Below the pieces are notes generated by a model. It did not search any database, was not told where the DNA came from, and worked only from the letters and a program-made list of their open reading frames with translations. Below are positions 16,431 to 24,456 of a stretch of DNA of 59,874 bases, in pieces (position 1 is the first letter of the stretch; each line of letters starts with the position of its first letter). Where the stretch lies: positions 1-59,874 of the forward strand of contig JAFZBS010000009.1 of assembly GCA_017561575.1 (NCBI GenBank), in the 5' to 3' direction. The translations under genes and the position numbers were made by a program. The DNA comes from Candidatus Saccharimonadota bacterium (lineage in GTDB: Bacteria; Patescibacteriota; Saccharimonadia; Saccharimonadales; Saccharimonadaceae).

Positions 16431-17096
16431 TTACTGGGCAGCAATCTTGGCATTGCCAGCAATCTCGGTATCGCCGGAAATCCATATAACACAGCCACTA
16501 GGAGAGTCATAGCACTCAATATGGGCGCTGCCATAAATCTTTGCTCTGTCACTAATGTGGACACGACCTCCGATTACCGCGTTCTCATAAATACGTGCAT
16601 TGTGTCCAACATCAACATCGCCGGTGACACGAGCATTGCCATAGATTTCAGCATGGCCGCTAATTGTCGCGCCAACTACCGAGGCGTAGTCGTAAACTTT
16701 TACCTCGTCCAAGATGATTGAGCTCCCACGTATGGTCGCTCCACCATAAATCTCGCTCTGGTCCATAATCATAGCATTGTCGGAGATTTGAGCCTCACCG
16801 TAGACTTTTGCTTTTCCACCTACCGAGCCCGCAGATGATACTCTGGCATCGCCATAGACCATGCCTTCATGAAAAATCCAGCAGGCTCCAACATGTGACA
16901 GGTTTGACTCTTTCTCGACCCATCCACCGAGCGTGCCCTTTTTGAGATCGATAGTATAATAAAGACTCTTGATATGAATTACGGCACGGATGCGGTGGAG
17001 AATATGTCCGTCCACCTCCTTCGTTTCCTCGGTCAGCTCAAACTTTTTCTGGCCTGGCGCCAAATACTCAATAAACTTGTGATTCTTTGTTGCCAT
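16431..17096 (-). CDS. Hexapeptide-repeat (left-handed beta-helix) protein, paralogue 2
   Basis: About 221 residues starting at MATKNHK, chosen because AAGGAG lies 9 nt upstream; the longer form adds MKEIV. An N-terminal module (FELTEETKEVDGHILHRIRA, then GGWVEKESNLSHVGACWIF) precedes many imperfect hexads such as GDARVS, GGKAKV, YGEAQI and SGHAEI, predicting a left-handed parallel beta-helix. Proteins of this layout occur in gut bacteria and phages without assigned function. No transferase active-site His loop is evident. It is a tandem paralogue of the next gene and starts 22 nt after its stop. Confidence 0.75.
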   Translation of the reverse strand: MATKNHKFIEYLAPGQKKFELTEETKEVDGHILHRIRAVIHIKSLYYTIDLKKGTLGGWVEKESNLSHVGACWIFHEGMVYGDARVSSAGSVGGKAKVYGEAQISDNAMIMDQSEIYGGATIRGSSIILDEVKVYDYASVVGATISGHAEIYGNARVTGDVDVGHNARIYENAVIGGRVHISDRAKIYGSAHIECYDSPSGCVIWISGDTEIAGNAKIAAQ

Positions 17097-17118
17097 CACT
17101 ATCTCCTTCATTCATTTA

Positions 17119-17853
17119 TTACCGTCCGCCAATGGCCTTCGTGACATCCTCATTGTGGAAGATTCTCGCATCATAAAACACGCGAGCATTTTTGTGGATT
17201 CTCGCCGAATCAAACACGAACGCATCGTCGAAAACCATCGCATCCTCAAAGACTTGCGCCTCACCGTAGATTTCGGCTCGGCCATAGATTTTGGCATTGC
17301 CAAAAACTTTCGCTGAGTCGTAAACTCTGGCCCAGTCATAAACAGATGCCTTCTGAAACACCTCGGCATCGCCAAAAACCTGTGCCGCACCAAAAATCTT
17401 TGCGTAAAGGTAAATATTGGCCCGGCCATAGATTTTGGCATTGCCGAAAACCCGGGAATCCCCACTTATCCTAGTTTGACCAGAAATTTCGGCCTGGTCA
17501 TAGATATGGGCATTCTCACCCACGGCGGCAAAGCCGCTAACCTTCGCGAAACCATAAACTCTTGCGTCGCCAGAAATTTCGGCCTGCCCGCTTACTTCTG
17601 CGTGGTCAAAAATTTGCGCGAAATCACGGATTGCGGCATCACCGGAGACGCTAGCCTTATCCCAGACGTTGGCATACTCATAGACCCAGCAGTCCCCCTC
17701 ATGTGACAAATTGCTGTGATTTTCGATCCAGCCACCATGTGTACCTGCCTTAATATCGCCAAAGTCTTTCTTCGCAACAATCTGACGCAGAATGTGCCCT
17801 TTTACCTCCTTGGTTTCACCAGTGAATTCGTATTTTTTTTCTGAAGTTGTCAC
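17119..17853 (-). CDS. Hexapeptide-repeat (left-handed beta-helix) protein, paralogue 1
   Basis: A 244-residue protein with a GTG start preceded by GGGGGA. The N-terminal module (YEFTGETKEVKGHILRQIVA, GGWIENHSNLSHEGDCWVY) matches its downstream paralogue; about 25 hexads follow (SGDAAI, SGQAEI, YGRANI, FGAAQV, YGRAEI). Expected to be soluble and trimeric by analogy with hexapeptide proteins. No signal peptide. A minus-strand GGTATAAT at about 17936-17943 gives a leader of some 75 nt. Recent tandem duplication is likely. Confidence 0.75.
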   Translation of the reverse strand: MTTSEKKYEFTGETKEVKGHILRQIVAKKDFGDIKAGTHGGWIENHSNLSHEGDCWVYEYANVWDKASVSGDAAIRDFAQIFDHAEVSGQAEISGDARVYGFAKVSGFAAVGENAHIYDQAEISGQTRISGDSRVFGNAKIYGRANIYLYAKIFGAAQVFGDAEVFQKASVYDWARVYDSAKVFGNAKIYGRAEIYGEAQVFEDAMVFDDAFVFDSARIHKNARVFYDARIFHNEDVTKAIGGR

Positions 17854-18026
17854 TTTCTATTCCCCCTTGTATTCAAAAAACCAACATTTTAAGGAACCAA
17901 CTCTAAACACTACCGTGGATAAAGATAATACGTCCATTATACCATATTTTTTAAGTAACAGATTGCAACATAAATAATTACCCATCAAAAATGACTTTAC
18001 TATAAAAATATGTTATAATATAGGAT

Positions 18027-18773
18027 ATGATTAAATTCACAATTATCACGTTATTTCAAGAGGCGATTGAACCATATCTCAAGACTTCCATGATGTGGAA
18101 GGCCGTAGACAAAGGTCTTGCTGAGTTTGATTTTGTGAATCTACGCGACTTTGGTCTTGGCCCACACAAATCTGTCGACGATACTCCTTATGGCGGTGGC
18201 GATGGCATGTTACTCCGCTGCGAACCAGTTTTTGCCGCCATTGAATCTATCAAAGAAAAAGACCCTACCGCTTTAGTTATCCTCCCGACCCCAGTCGGCG
18301 AAACCTGGACCCAAGATCTAGCGAGGAAGTTTGCATCCGGACTCGGGGCATTTCGGAGCGCGGCAGCGCGAGAATTAGCGCCGTCCGCCCGTGGCGACGG
18401 GCCGGACGGACGCGGCCCCGAGTCGGATGCAAACTTCCTCCATTACATCATTCTTTGTCCTCATTACGAAGGCTATGACGAGCGGATTTTAAGCTTGGTA
18501 GATTACAAGATTTCGCTTGGCAAATATGTCTTAACCGGCGGCGAACTCCCAGCATTAATCATCATCGATTCAGTAGTTCGTTTGATTCCGGGCGTCCTCG
18601 GCGGCGAGACCTCTGCCGAAATAGAATCATTTTCCGACGGCGACAATTTAGAGTATCCTCAATACACCAAGCCAGCCGATTTCCGCGGCATGAAAGTCCC
18701 AGATATTTTACTTTCAGGCAACCACGGCGAAATCGCCAAATGGCGCAAAGAGCATTCAGGCAAAGCCAAATAA
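18027..18773 (+). CDS. trmD: tRNA (guanine-N1)-methyltransferase TrmD, with palindromic insertion
   Basis: A 248-residue TrmD (SPOUT family, trefoil knot). Hallmarks: N-terminal IKFTIITLFQEAIEPYL, DDTPYGGGDGMLLRCEP, ILCPHYEGYDERIL, GKYVLTGGELPALIIIDSVVRLIPGVLG and the C-terminal LEYPQYTKPADF. It makes m1G37 in tRNA. About 34 residues between QDLARKFAS and NFLHYIILC (Arg/Ala/Gly/Pro-rich, including RSAAARELAPSARGDGP) are absent in the family and are encoded by the element at 18323-18440. The ATG is 7 nt after TATAAT (18014-18019), so the mRNA is probably leaderless. Confidence 0.95.
   Translation: MIKFTIITLFQEAIEPYLKTSMMWKAVDKGLAEFDFVNLRDFGLGPHKSVDDTPYGGGDGMLLRCEPVFAAIESIKEKDPTALVILPTPVGETWTQDLARKFASGLGAFRSAAARELAPSARGDGPDGRGPESDANFLHYIILCPHYEGYDERILSLVDYKISLGKYVLTGGELPALIIIDSVVRLIPGVLGGETSAEIESFSDGDNLEYPQYTKPADFRGMKVPDILLSGNHGEIAKWRKEHSGKAK
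18323..18440 (+). repeat. In-frame G+C-rich palindromic element in trmD
   Basis: GAGGAAGTTTGCATCCG (18323-18339) is perfectly inverted at 18424-18440. Then come CTCGGGGC/GCCCCGAG, the shared GGAGCGCGGCAGCGCGAG, and an apical hairpin CGTCCG-CCCG-TGGCGA-CGGGC-CGGACG. The core is read in the orientation giving RSAAAR. This is the cleanest copy, with the longest perfect host-matching arm. Confidence 0.9.
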
Positions 18774-18789
18774 AACCATTTAATAAATT

Positions 18790-20094
18790 TTACCAATCCT
18801 CGACAAGCGTAAATTCCTTGCCAGCAATCGAAACGATTGAATCTGGCTCAGCACCTAGTGATGTAAGCTCGGCTCTAATCCCCATCTTTTTCATAATATC
18901 GCGCAGACGATTCACGCTAGCATAATTGTTCATATCAGTCCTCTTGGCAAATTTCTCAATCTTTTCACCAGTTACAATAAACTTGTCATCTTCTTTCGTC
19001 ACTTTCCAGGTCGTCTTTACGGCTTCCGGTGATAAGGAGATGGTCGGCAAAGCTTCATCATCTGATGGTTCGGTAAAGTGGGCCTTATCATGCGCAGAGT
19101 TAGCTTCTGATTGTCTTTGTAAAATTACTTCACTTTTTAATTCCCTCAGCAAGTCATCTATTCCCTGATGTGCTGCTGCCGAAATCGCAAAAACCTTTAC
19201 TTCGGGGTTAATTTTCAAAATTGACGCCATCTGCATCTCTATAATTTCAGAATCGACTCCTTCACATTTGGTCAGCGCTACAACCTCTGGTCGTGAAGCT
19301 AGATCGGAATATTTTTCTAGTTCTCCCCGAATTGTTTTATAAGCTTCTCCCGCGTCATTATTATAAACATCAACAAGGTGAAGCAAAACCGCAGTTCTGT
19401 CAATATGCCGGAGAAAATCATGTCCGAGTCCCTTCCCCTCCGAAGCGCCCTCAATAAGACCAGGAATATCAGCAATCAGCAAATCTTGCTCGTCAATTGT
19501 TGCCATCCCGAGTTGTGGCGTAAGTGTCGTAAACGGATAATCGGCAATTTCTGGCTTTGCATTCGAAACCACAGAAAGAAATGTTGATTTTCCAGCATTT
19601 GGCAGACCCACTAATCCCACATCAGCTAACAGTTTTAGCTCAATTTCAGCCTCAAATTCTTCACCTGGCTCCCCTACCTCGGCAATTATTGGAGCCTGTC
19701 TTGTAGAACTTTTGAAATGTGCATTGCCAAACCCACCATCGCCACCACGAGCAATCACCGCGGTCTGGCCATCGGTCACCAAATCAGCAATAACTTTGCC
19801 ATCACGCTTTACTATTGTCCCAATTGGTACTTCAACAATCAAATCTTTGCCCGCTCGTCCCGCCGAACGCGTGCCAGAGCCATTTCGTCCATCTTCTGCC
19901 GTCAAAATCGGCGTATATCTAAAATCTATCAAAGTATTGGTATCTTTGTCTGCTTTAAAAATGATGTCTCCGCCTTTGCCGCCATCACCACCATCTGGTC
20001 CACCTTTTGGAATATAAATTTCCCGTCGAAAAGAAACGGCACCATCTCCGCCTTTACCAGCTTTTAAACTAACTTTTGCTGTGTCGCTAAACAT
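18790..20094 (-). CDS. obgE: Obg GTPase (CgtA)
   Basis: A 434-residue ObgE with the Gly-rich Obg fold (GGKGGDIIFKADKDTNTLIDF), the G domain with G1 GLPNAGKST, G3 DIPGLIEGA and G4-like ALTKCEGV, then a C-terminal OCT domain (KFAKRTDMNNYASVNRLRDIM). It acts in 50S ribosome maturation. AGGAG precedes the ATG. It converges with trmD, leaving 16 nt between the stops. Confidence 0.96.
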   Translation of the reverse strand: MFSDTAKVSLKAGKGGDGAVSFRREIYIPKGGPDGGDGGKGGDIIFKADKDTNTLIDFRYTPILTAEDGRNGSGTRSAGRAGKDLIVEVPIGTIVKRDGKVIADLVTDGQTAVIARGGDGGFGNAHFKSSTRQAPIIAEVGEPGEEFEAEIELKLLADVGLVGLPNAGKSTFLSVVSNAKPEIADYPFTTLTPQLGMATIDEQDLLIADIPGLIEGASEGKGLGHDFLRHIDRTAVLLHLVDVYNNDAGEAYKTIRGELEKYSDLASRPEVVALTKCEGVDSEIIEMQMASILKINPEVKVFAISAAAHQGIDDLLRELKSEVILQRQSEANSAHDKAHFTEPSDDEALPTISLSPEAVKTTWKVTKEDDKFIVTGEKIEKFAKRTDMNNYASVNRLRDIMKKMGIRAELTSLGAEPDSIVSIAGKEFTLVEDW

Positions 20095-20145
20095 TATACT
20101 CCTAATTATATAATATTTTTTTGGAAAATCAATGTAAAGAGCCGT

Positions 20146-21225
20146 TTACTTGCGATGGATGTAATTAAAGTTTTTTACTGCGCTAGCTGGAATAATAGCC
20201 CTAATTACAAGATAGGTACGATAGTTATAGTTCATCTCTGTTACAGTGATAGAACCATCAGCATTTACCGCCTCTACATAGCCTACGTGACCATACCAAC
20301 CAGAAGTAGTTTGGAAAACCGCCCCTGCCGACGGAGTACGACTTACCGGAAAACCGGCCGCCGCTGCACGCCTGGCCCAAGTATTGGCATTACCAAGGTT
20401 AGATGGCAAATCCTGGCGATTATACCAAGCCCACTGTGTACACTGACCGCGCCCGTAAGGGCCACCCAGACCATATTTGTAACCAAGCACCTGGATATTT
20501 TGCCTTTCGGACGTGTTACCAAGATAGGTGTAATAATATCTTACAACTGGCGCTACGTATTCTGGGCGTTCAGTAGTTGGCAATGTCCCGCCCTTAATTA
20601 CGATTCTCATTCCTTCGGAAACACCAGAAAGTTCAAGGTCATTTAAAGCAATTATCTCTGCCACGGTGCCACCATATTTTGATGCTATAGACTCCACTGT
20701 CTCGCCGGCCTTTACGGTATAAACAATTCCCGGCACGCTAGGTATATATAGCTTTGCTCCAACTGGCAAAGCGGTAGTTTTTAAGTTATTTGACCAACGA
20801 ATTTGGTCGGTAGTCAAGCCATATTTAGCTGCAATCTGTTCCATCGATTCGCCCGCAGAGACGATATACTCGATGACACCGCGAAGCGTTGGTAAGTTTG
20901 TGATATTTGGTTTCTCGGTTTTACCACTTGAAGTCTGCCCTGCCTCATACATGGAATTGGTTAGCACGTAGTTATTTGCAACGTCTGACGCCGAAGCAAG
21001 CCCCAAAGTATCGGATAAATCTGCCACGACAAATAGCTCAGACAACTGGTCAACCGAAACCTTATAATTGCTCTCCGCAAAAGCACTGAGGCTTAAGTTC
21101 ATGTTTGAATTTTGTTTATCAAGTGAACCAACAAAAACTAAAGCGAGCGTTAAAAGCGTAGCAGCTACATAAGGTAAAACATGTTTGATTTTCTTAAAAC
21201 TAAATGTTTGGTTCTTCTTTGTCAT
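20146..21225 (-). CDS. Secreted LysM-CHAP peptidoglycan hydrolase
   Basis: A 359-residue protein with an N-terminal membrane segment (HVLPYVAATLLTLALVFVGS, about residues 15-34). Two LysM modules follow (about 111-157 and 163-209: YIVSAGESMEQIAAKYGL and YTVKAGETVESIASKYGG). A C-terminal CHAP domain has the catalytic Cys in GQCTQWAWYNR and the His in GHVGYVEAV, with Asn/Glu at TEMNYNYR. Such enzymes cut peptide bonds in peptidoglycan and could act on the cell's own or a host actinobacterial wall. The ATG overlaps the stop of the RuvX-MltG gene (ATGA), so two wall-active proteins are coupled. Confidence 0.9.
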   Translation of the reverse strand: MTKKNQTFSFKKIKHVLPYVAATLLTLALVFVGSLDKQNSNMNLSLSAFAESNYKVSVDQLSELFVVADLSDTLGLASASDVANNYVLTNSMYEAGQTSSGKTEKPNITNLPTLRGVIEYIVSAGESMEQIAAKYGLTTDQIRWSNNLKTTALPVGAKLYIPSVPGIVYTVKAGETVESIASKYGGTVAEIIALNDLELSGVSEGMRIVIKGGTLPTTERPEYVAPVVRYYYTYLGNTSERQNIQVLGYKYGLGGPYGRGQCTQWAWYNRQDLPSNLGNANTWARRAAAAGFPVSRTPSAGAVFQTTSGWYGHVGYVEAVNADGSITVTEMNYNYRTYLVIRAIIPASAVKNFNYIHRK

Positions 21226-22688
21226 AACGATATGTTACAGAGGGTCTGGCAATGTAAGTAAGCGTTCTGATTATGCTCAGCCTCTGTATAACTATAATAC
21301 ATCATACCATCGTCTCCTGTCAAGAAGTAAAGATAAGCCGAATCGGCAGGATTTGCTACCGCTTGGAGCGCTGAAAGGCCAGGGTTCGATATTGGCCCGC
21401 ATGGGAGACCAGCGTAGAGCCGCGTATTATAGCATGAATCAATTGTGAGTGCCGCAGCATTATCACGATAAATTGTGCGTTCTGGGTCCACAAGATCAAG
21501 CGCATATGACACTGTCACGTCGCTACCAAGCTTCCAACCATAAGCCAATCTAGAGTAGAACACTTGCGCTACAGTTGCCTGTTCGCCCGGCACAGATTCT
21601 TTTTGTACCACACTTGCCAGCGTGATACCATCGTGCAGTGATAGATTATGCTTGGCATATTTACTCACGAGGTCATTTTCGACGATAACCTGATTCATTC
21701 CTTCAAGAAATTTTTGGATAACCGCCTCTACCGTGTCGCTCGCGTAAAATTCATGCGTCTCCGGGTACAAATAACCTTCTAAGCTTGCTCCCACCGGCCG
21801 GTTTCGCAAGAATTCGAAATCATAATCCGCATTAAATGCCGCCTCGATTTCTTCCGCAGTATAATTTGGAACTTTTTCCTCATCATCACTGCTGTCTCTT
21901 GTGACCGTAAGGAGTTTCTTTTTTACGTCAAAGATTGTTTCGCCCGGGGTGATTGTGAAACTAAAAACTTTTGCCTTCATGGCAGCTTCTTGTTCAGCGT
22001 ATTCACGCTCACGTTCCGCGCGTACAAAATCGCGAATTTTGAGTACGGCAGTTATTCCAAGTAGTATCACCGCAATCGTAATTGGCGAAATAATCAACAA
22101 CTTCTTCATTTTCTTACCTTTTAGTTTAGCTTTATCGTAGGTGGTTTTCAGTTTTTCTTCTGGTATAGCCTTCATGTCTCGCAAGGTTCTAGGTTTAGTT
22201 TCAACTGCATTTTTTTCGGAATGTTTAACCGCTGCGGCACTAGTGCGCGTTTTGCCAGCGCGATTGTTTGATGTTAACGATTCGGATGCTCTAAATCCTT
22301 CGAGAAAATCCTGCAAAATAATTGTTGCCGCCTCTACATCGATATCGCCTTTCTTGTATTTTTTACCGCTTTCCTTCAAACGCTTCTCTGCCTCCACGGA
22401 CGTGAGCGATTCGTCCTGGAAACGAATTTTAGCTCCCGGGATTTTTTCGCAAAGTGTGCGAGCAAAATTTCTGACATATAATGTTTGTCGCGTTTCATTC
22501 CCGTCATTGCTTCTTGGCAAACCAAGCACAAACAAATTTGTACTACTAAGCTTAGCGATTCTAGCAATTTCCTGCCACTCAGAGCCATCCACCACCAAAA
22601 ACCCAACCGGTACCGCAATCCGAGTGTTCGAATCTGCTTTTGCCACACCGATACGTTTTTCACCAACGTCAAGTGCAATAACTTTCAT
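21222..22688 (-). CDS. RuvX (YqgF)-MltG fusion protein
   Basis: One open frame of 488 residues. Residues 1-130 are YqgF/RuvX, an RNase H-like nuclease implicated in pre-16S rRNA 5'-end maturation (IALDVGEKRIGVA, FVLGLPRSNDG, FQDESLTSVEAE, DVEAATIILQDFL). After a charged linker, a TM helix at about 195-215 (LLIISPITIAVILLGITAVL) leads into an MltG endolytic transglycosylase domain (LASVVQKESVPGEQATVAQVF with the catalytic Glu, then SDVTVSYALD and GLPCGPISNPGLSALQAV). The two genes are neighbours in many bacteria (yrrK-yrrL in B. subtilis). Topology works: nuclease inside, transglycosylase outside. A sequencing frameshift joining two genes is the alternative. Confidence 0.88.
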   Translation of the reverse strand: MKVIALDVGEKRIGVAKADSNTRIAVPVGFLVVDGSEWQEIARIAKLSSTNLFVLGLPRSNDGNETRQTLYVRNFARTLCEKIPGAKIRFQDESLTSVEAEKRLKESGKKYKKGDIDVEAATIILQDFLEGFRASESLTSNNRAGKTRTSAAAVKHSEKNAVETKPRTLRDMKAIPEEKLKTTYDKAKLKGKKMKKLLIISPITIAVILLGITAVLKIRDFVRAEREREYAEQEAAMKAKVFSFTITPGETIFDVKKKLLTVTRDSSDDEEKVPNYTAEEIEAAFNADYDFEFLRNRPVGASLEGYLYPETHEFYASDTVEAVIQKFLEGMNQVIVENDLVSKYAKHNLSLHDGITLASVVQKESVPGEQATVAQVFYSRLAYGWKLGSDVTVSYALDLVDPERTIYRDNAAALTIDSCYNTRLYAGLPCGPISNPGLSALQAVANPADSAYLYFLTGDDGMMYYSYTEAEHNQNAYLHCQTLCNISL

Positions 22689-22714
22689 TTTTTCCTCGCT
22701 TTTAACTCTACTTT

Positions 22715-24409
22715 TTATTCCTCAACATTTATTGTTACGGTAATTTTCGTTGGGTCATTTGGTACCGAGAATACCCAAGGGTACGATACGTCTATTCTGG
22801 TATTATTACTATCAATACCATTAAATGTATCTAGTAAGTCTGCTCTTGCCTGCCCCAATCCTTTACCCTTAATGACATCAATTATACCATTTTCGGTAAC
22901 TTTTGGACCAGATACTACGGATGTTTTAATTTTACCAATATATCCAGATTCCCCCGCCTCCATAAAATTCTCAATAAACGGATCGTTCATCTTGTAAATC
23001 TTATAGTCGTCCGCAAGTTTTGCTTTCTCGGAGATAAATTCTTCCACTTTTGTTTTGTCTACGATGTAAATTGAATCAGTTGTTATTACTGTTAGGGTTG
23101 CTTTTTCACCAGGCTTAACTTCCTCACCGAGCGCTGGAGTAGAAACTGGTTCGCTGACCGTTTGCTTGTAACTTGAATCAATGATAAATGAACCATCTTC
23201 AATTGTCGAAAGCAACTTAGCTTTTCTCTCAGCTTGTGAAGAAGCGTTGTTATTAACTACCTTGGCTAGTGCCTCATCGATATCGGACTGCTGCACAATG
23301 GTGATGGTCTTGCTTGTACCACCTGCCATTGCCTGATCGCTATATACACCAACATTCGCTGTGGTTTCCCAGCCTCTTTCCTGTGCCGCAATATTGTACT
23401 GTGCCCCCGGTTCACTTGCGGTTACTGCAATGCGCCCAGAGACCAAACACCCCGACGTAAAGCTACTTGCCTCACCTTTGTTCTCGCATTTGTTTACATC
23501 TTTTCCATCCCACGACAAAGAAGCATCTTTGTCTGAAATAAACCGAAGATTTCCGTAATTAAACACCGAGCCTGCATTTATCGCCTTTGCCCCGCTATTC
23601 TTGAAATAGGTATAAACCACTACTTCACCAGTAGCCTTGTCACCGACATTCTTGGTGCCGGTTGCCTCAAAGCTCGCTTCGGTTTTTGTCTCATTCTTCT
23701 TTTCGTCGAGATAAAACTTGCCTTCACTCACATTCTCGGCGGCTAAGTCGGTTACAAATGAAGCATTTTCCGAAAAGTTTGTTGTAGTGGTACGAATTGT
23801 CACCGTCACGGATGCAGCTGGAGCAATCACAATTGCCCAAACCAAAGCAAGTATCAAAGCAATTAATAATACAATAAGAATTGGGAACAAAACCTTATGA
23901 TTTTTAATCCAGTTTATGACAGGGTTCTTTGACTTTACCGGTTTTGCTTTTTTGCCAGATTTTTCGCCATCCTCTTTATCGTCTTTGTCTTCGTTTTTTT
24001 CGTCATCATCCTTGTCTTTTTCTGGCTTTGCTTCGGCCTCAAGGTCTTCAACCTCTTCCTCTTCCGATTCGGCCGCCGCAGACTCAACTACGTCGTCAGC
24101 TGAAGCTGCTTCAGCCTCAACGTCATCATCAATTTTCGGAACGGACGGCGCAGATTGTAAATTTTTTGTAACGGGAAGCTTGGTGGTTGCGGCAAGCTTT
24201 ATAATGGCGGGATCAGTTGTGACGAGCACAATTTTTTTGTCAGCATTTACACCAGACTTAGCAATAAGCTTGATATTAACTATGCTACGGAACACCCCAG
24301 CTTTTTTTGGTGGTACAAGTGCTATGATTTTTTCTTTTGAATTTTCGATTTTAGTAATGATATCAGTAATATCATCTTCTGGTTCAATATAAATCACGTC
24401 TTTGTTCAT
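22715..24409 (-). CDS. CPR-type single-TM protein, 'baseplate J/gp47-like'
   Basis: A 564-residue protein. A small N-terminal alpha/beta domain (VIYIEPEDDITDIITKIENS; IALVPPKKAGVFRSIVNIKL) is followed by an acidic linker of Glu, Asp and Lys, a TM helix at about 172-195 (LFPILIVLLIALILALVWAI) and a large beta-rich external region starting VTVTIRTTTTNF. Proteins with this layout in CPR genomes are usually labelled baseplate J/gp47 family; no phage genes are nearby and the role is unknown. The ATG lies 6 nt after a minus-strand TAAAAT box and is divergent from the histidine kinase. Confidence 0.75.
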   Translation of the reverse strand: MNKDVIYIEPEDDITDIITKIENSKEKIIALVPPKKAGVFRSIVNIKLIAKSGVNADKKIVLVTTDPAIIKLAATTKLPVTKNLQSAPSVPKIDDDVEAEAASADDVVESAAAESEEEEVEDLEAEAKPEKDKDDDEKNEDKDDKEDGEKSGKKAKPVKSKNPVINWIKNHKVLFPILIVLLIALILALVWAIVIAPAASVTVTIRTTTTNFSENASFVTDLAAENVSEGKFYLDEKKNETKTEASFEATGTKNVGDKATGEVVVYTYFKNSGAKAINAGSVFNYGNLRFISDKDASLSWDGKDVNKCENKGEASSFTSGCLVSGRIAVTASEPGAQYNIAAQERGWETTANVGVYSDQAMAGGTSKTITIVQQSDIDEALAKVVNNNASSQAERKAKLLSTIEDGSFIIDSSYKQTVSEPVSTPALGEEVKPGEKATLTVITTDSIYIVDKTKVEEFISEKAKLADDYKIYKMNDPFIENFMEAGESGYIGKIKTSVVSGPKVTENGIIDVIKGKGLGQARADLLDTFNGIDSNNTRIDVSYPWVFSVPNDPTKITVTINVEE

Positions 24410-24456
24410 AAATTAATTTTAGCACATTTTTATACGCTTGTGTTAAAATATATTTA

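Noticed and set aside
16196-16564. Minus-strand ORF over the orphan RNA and the end of a hexapeptide gene
   Set aside because: It reads through two terminators and lies in a shadow frame of the hexapeptide repeats.
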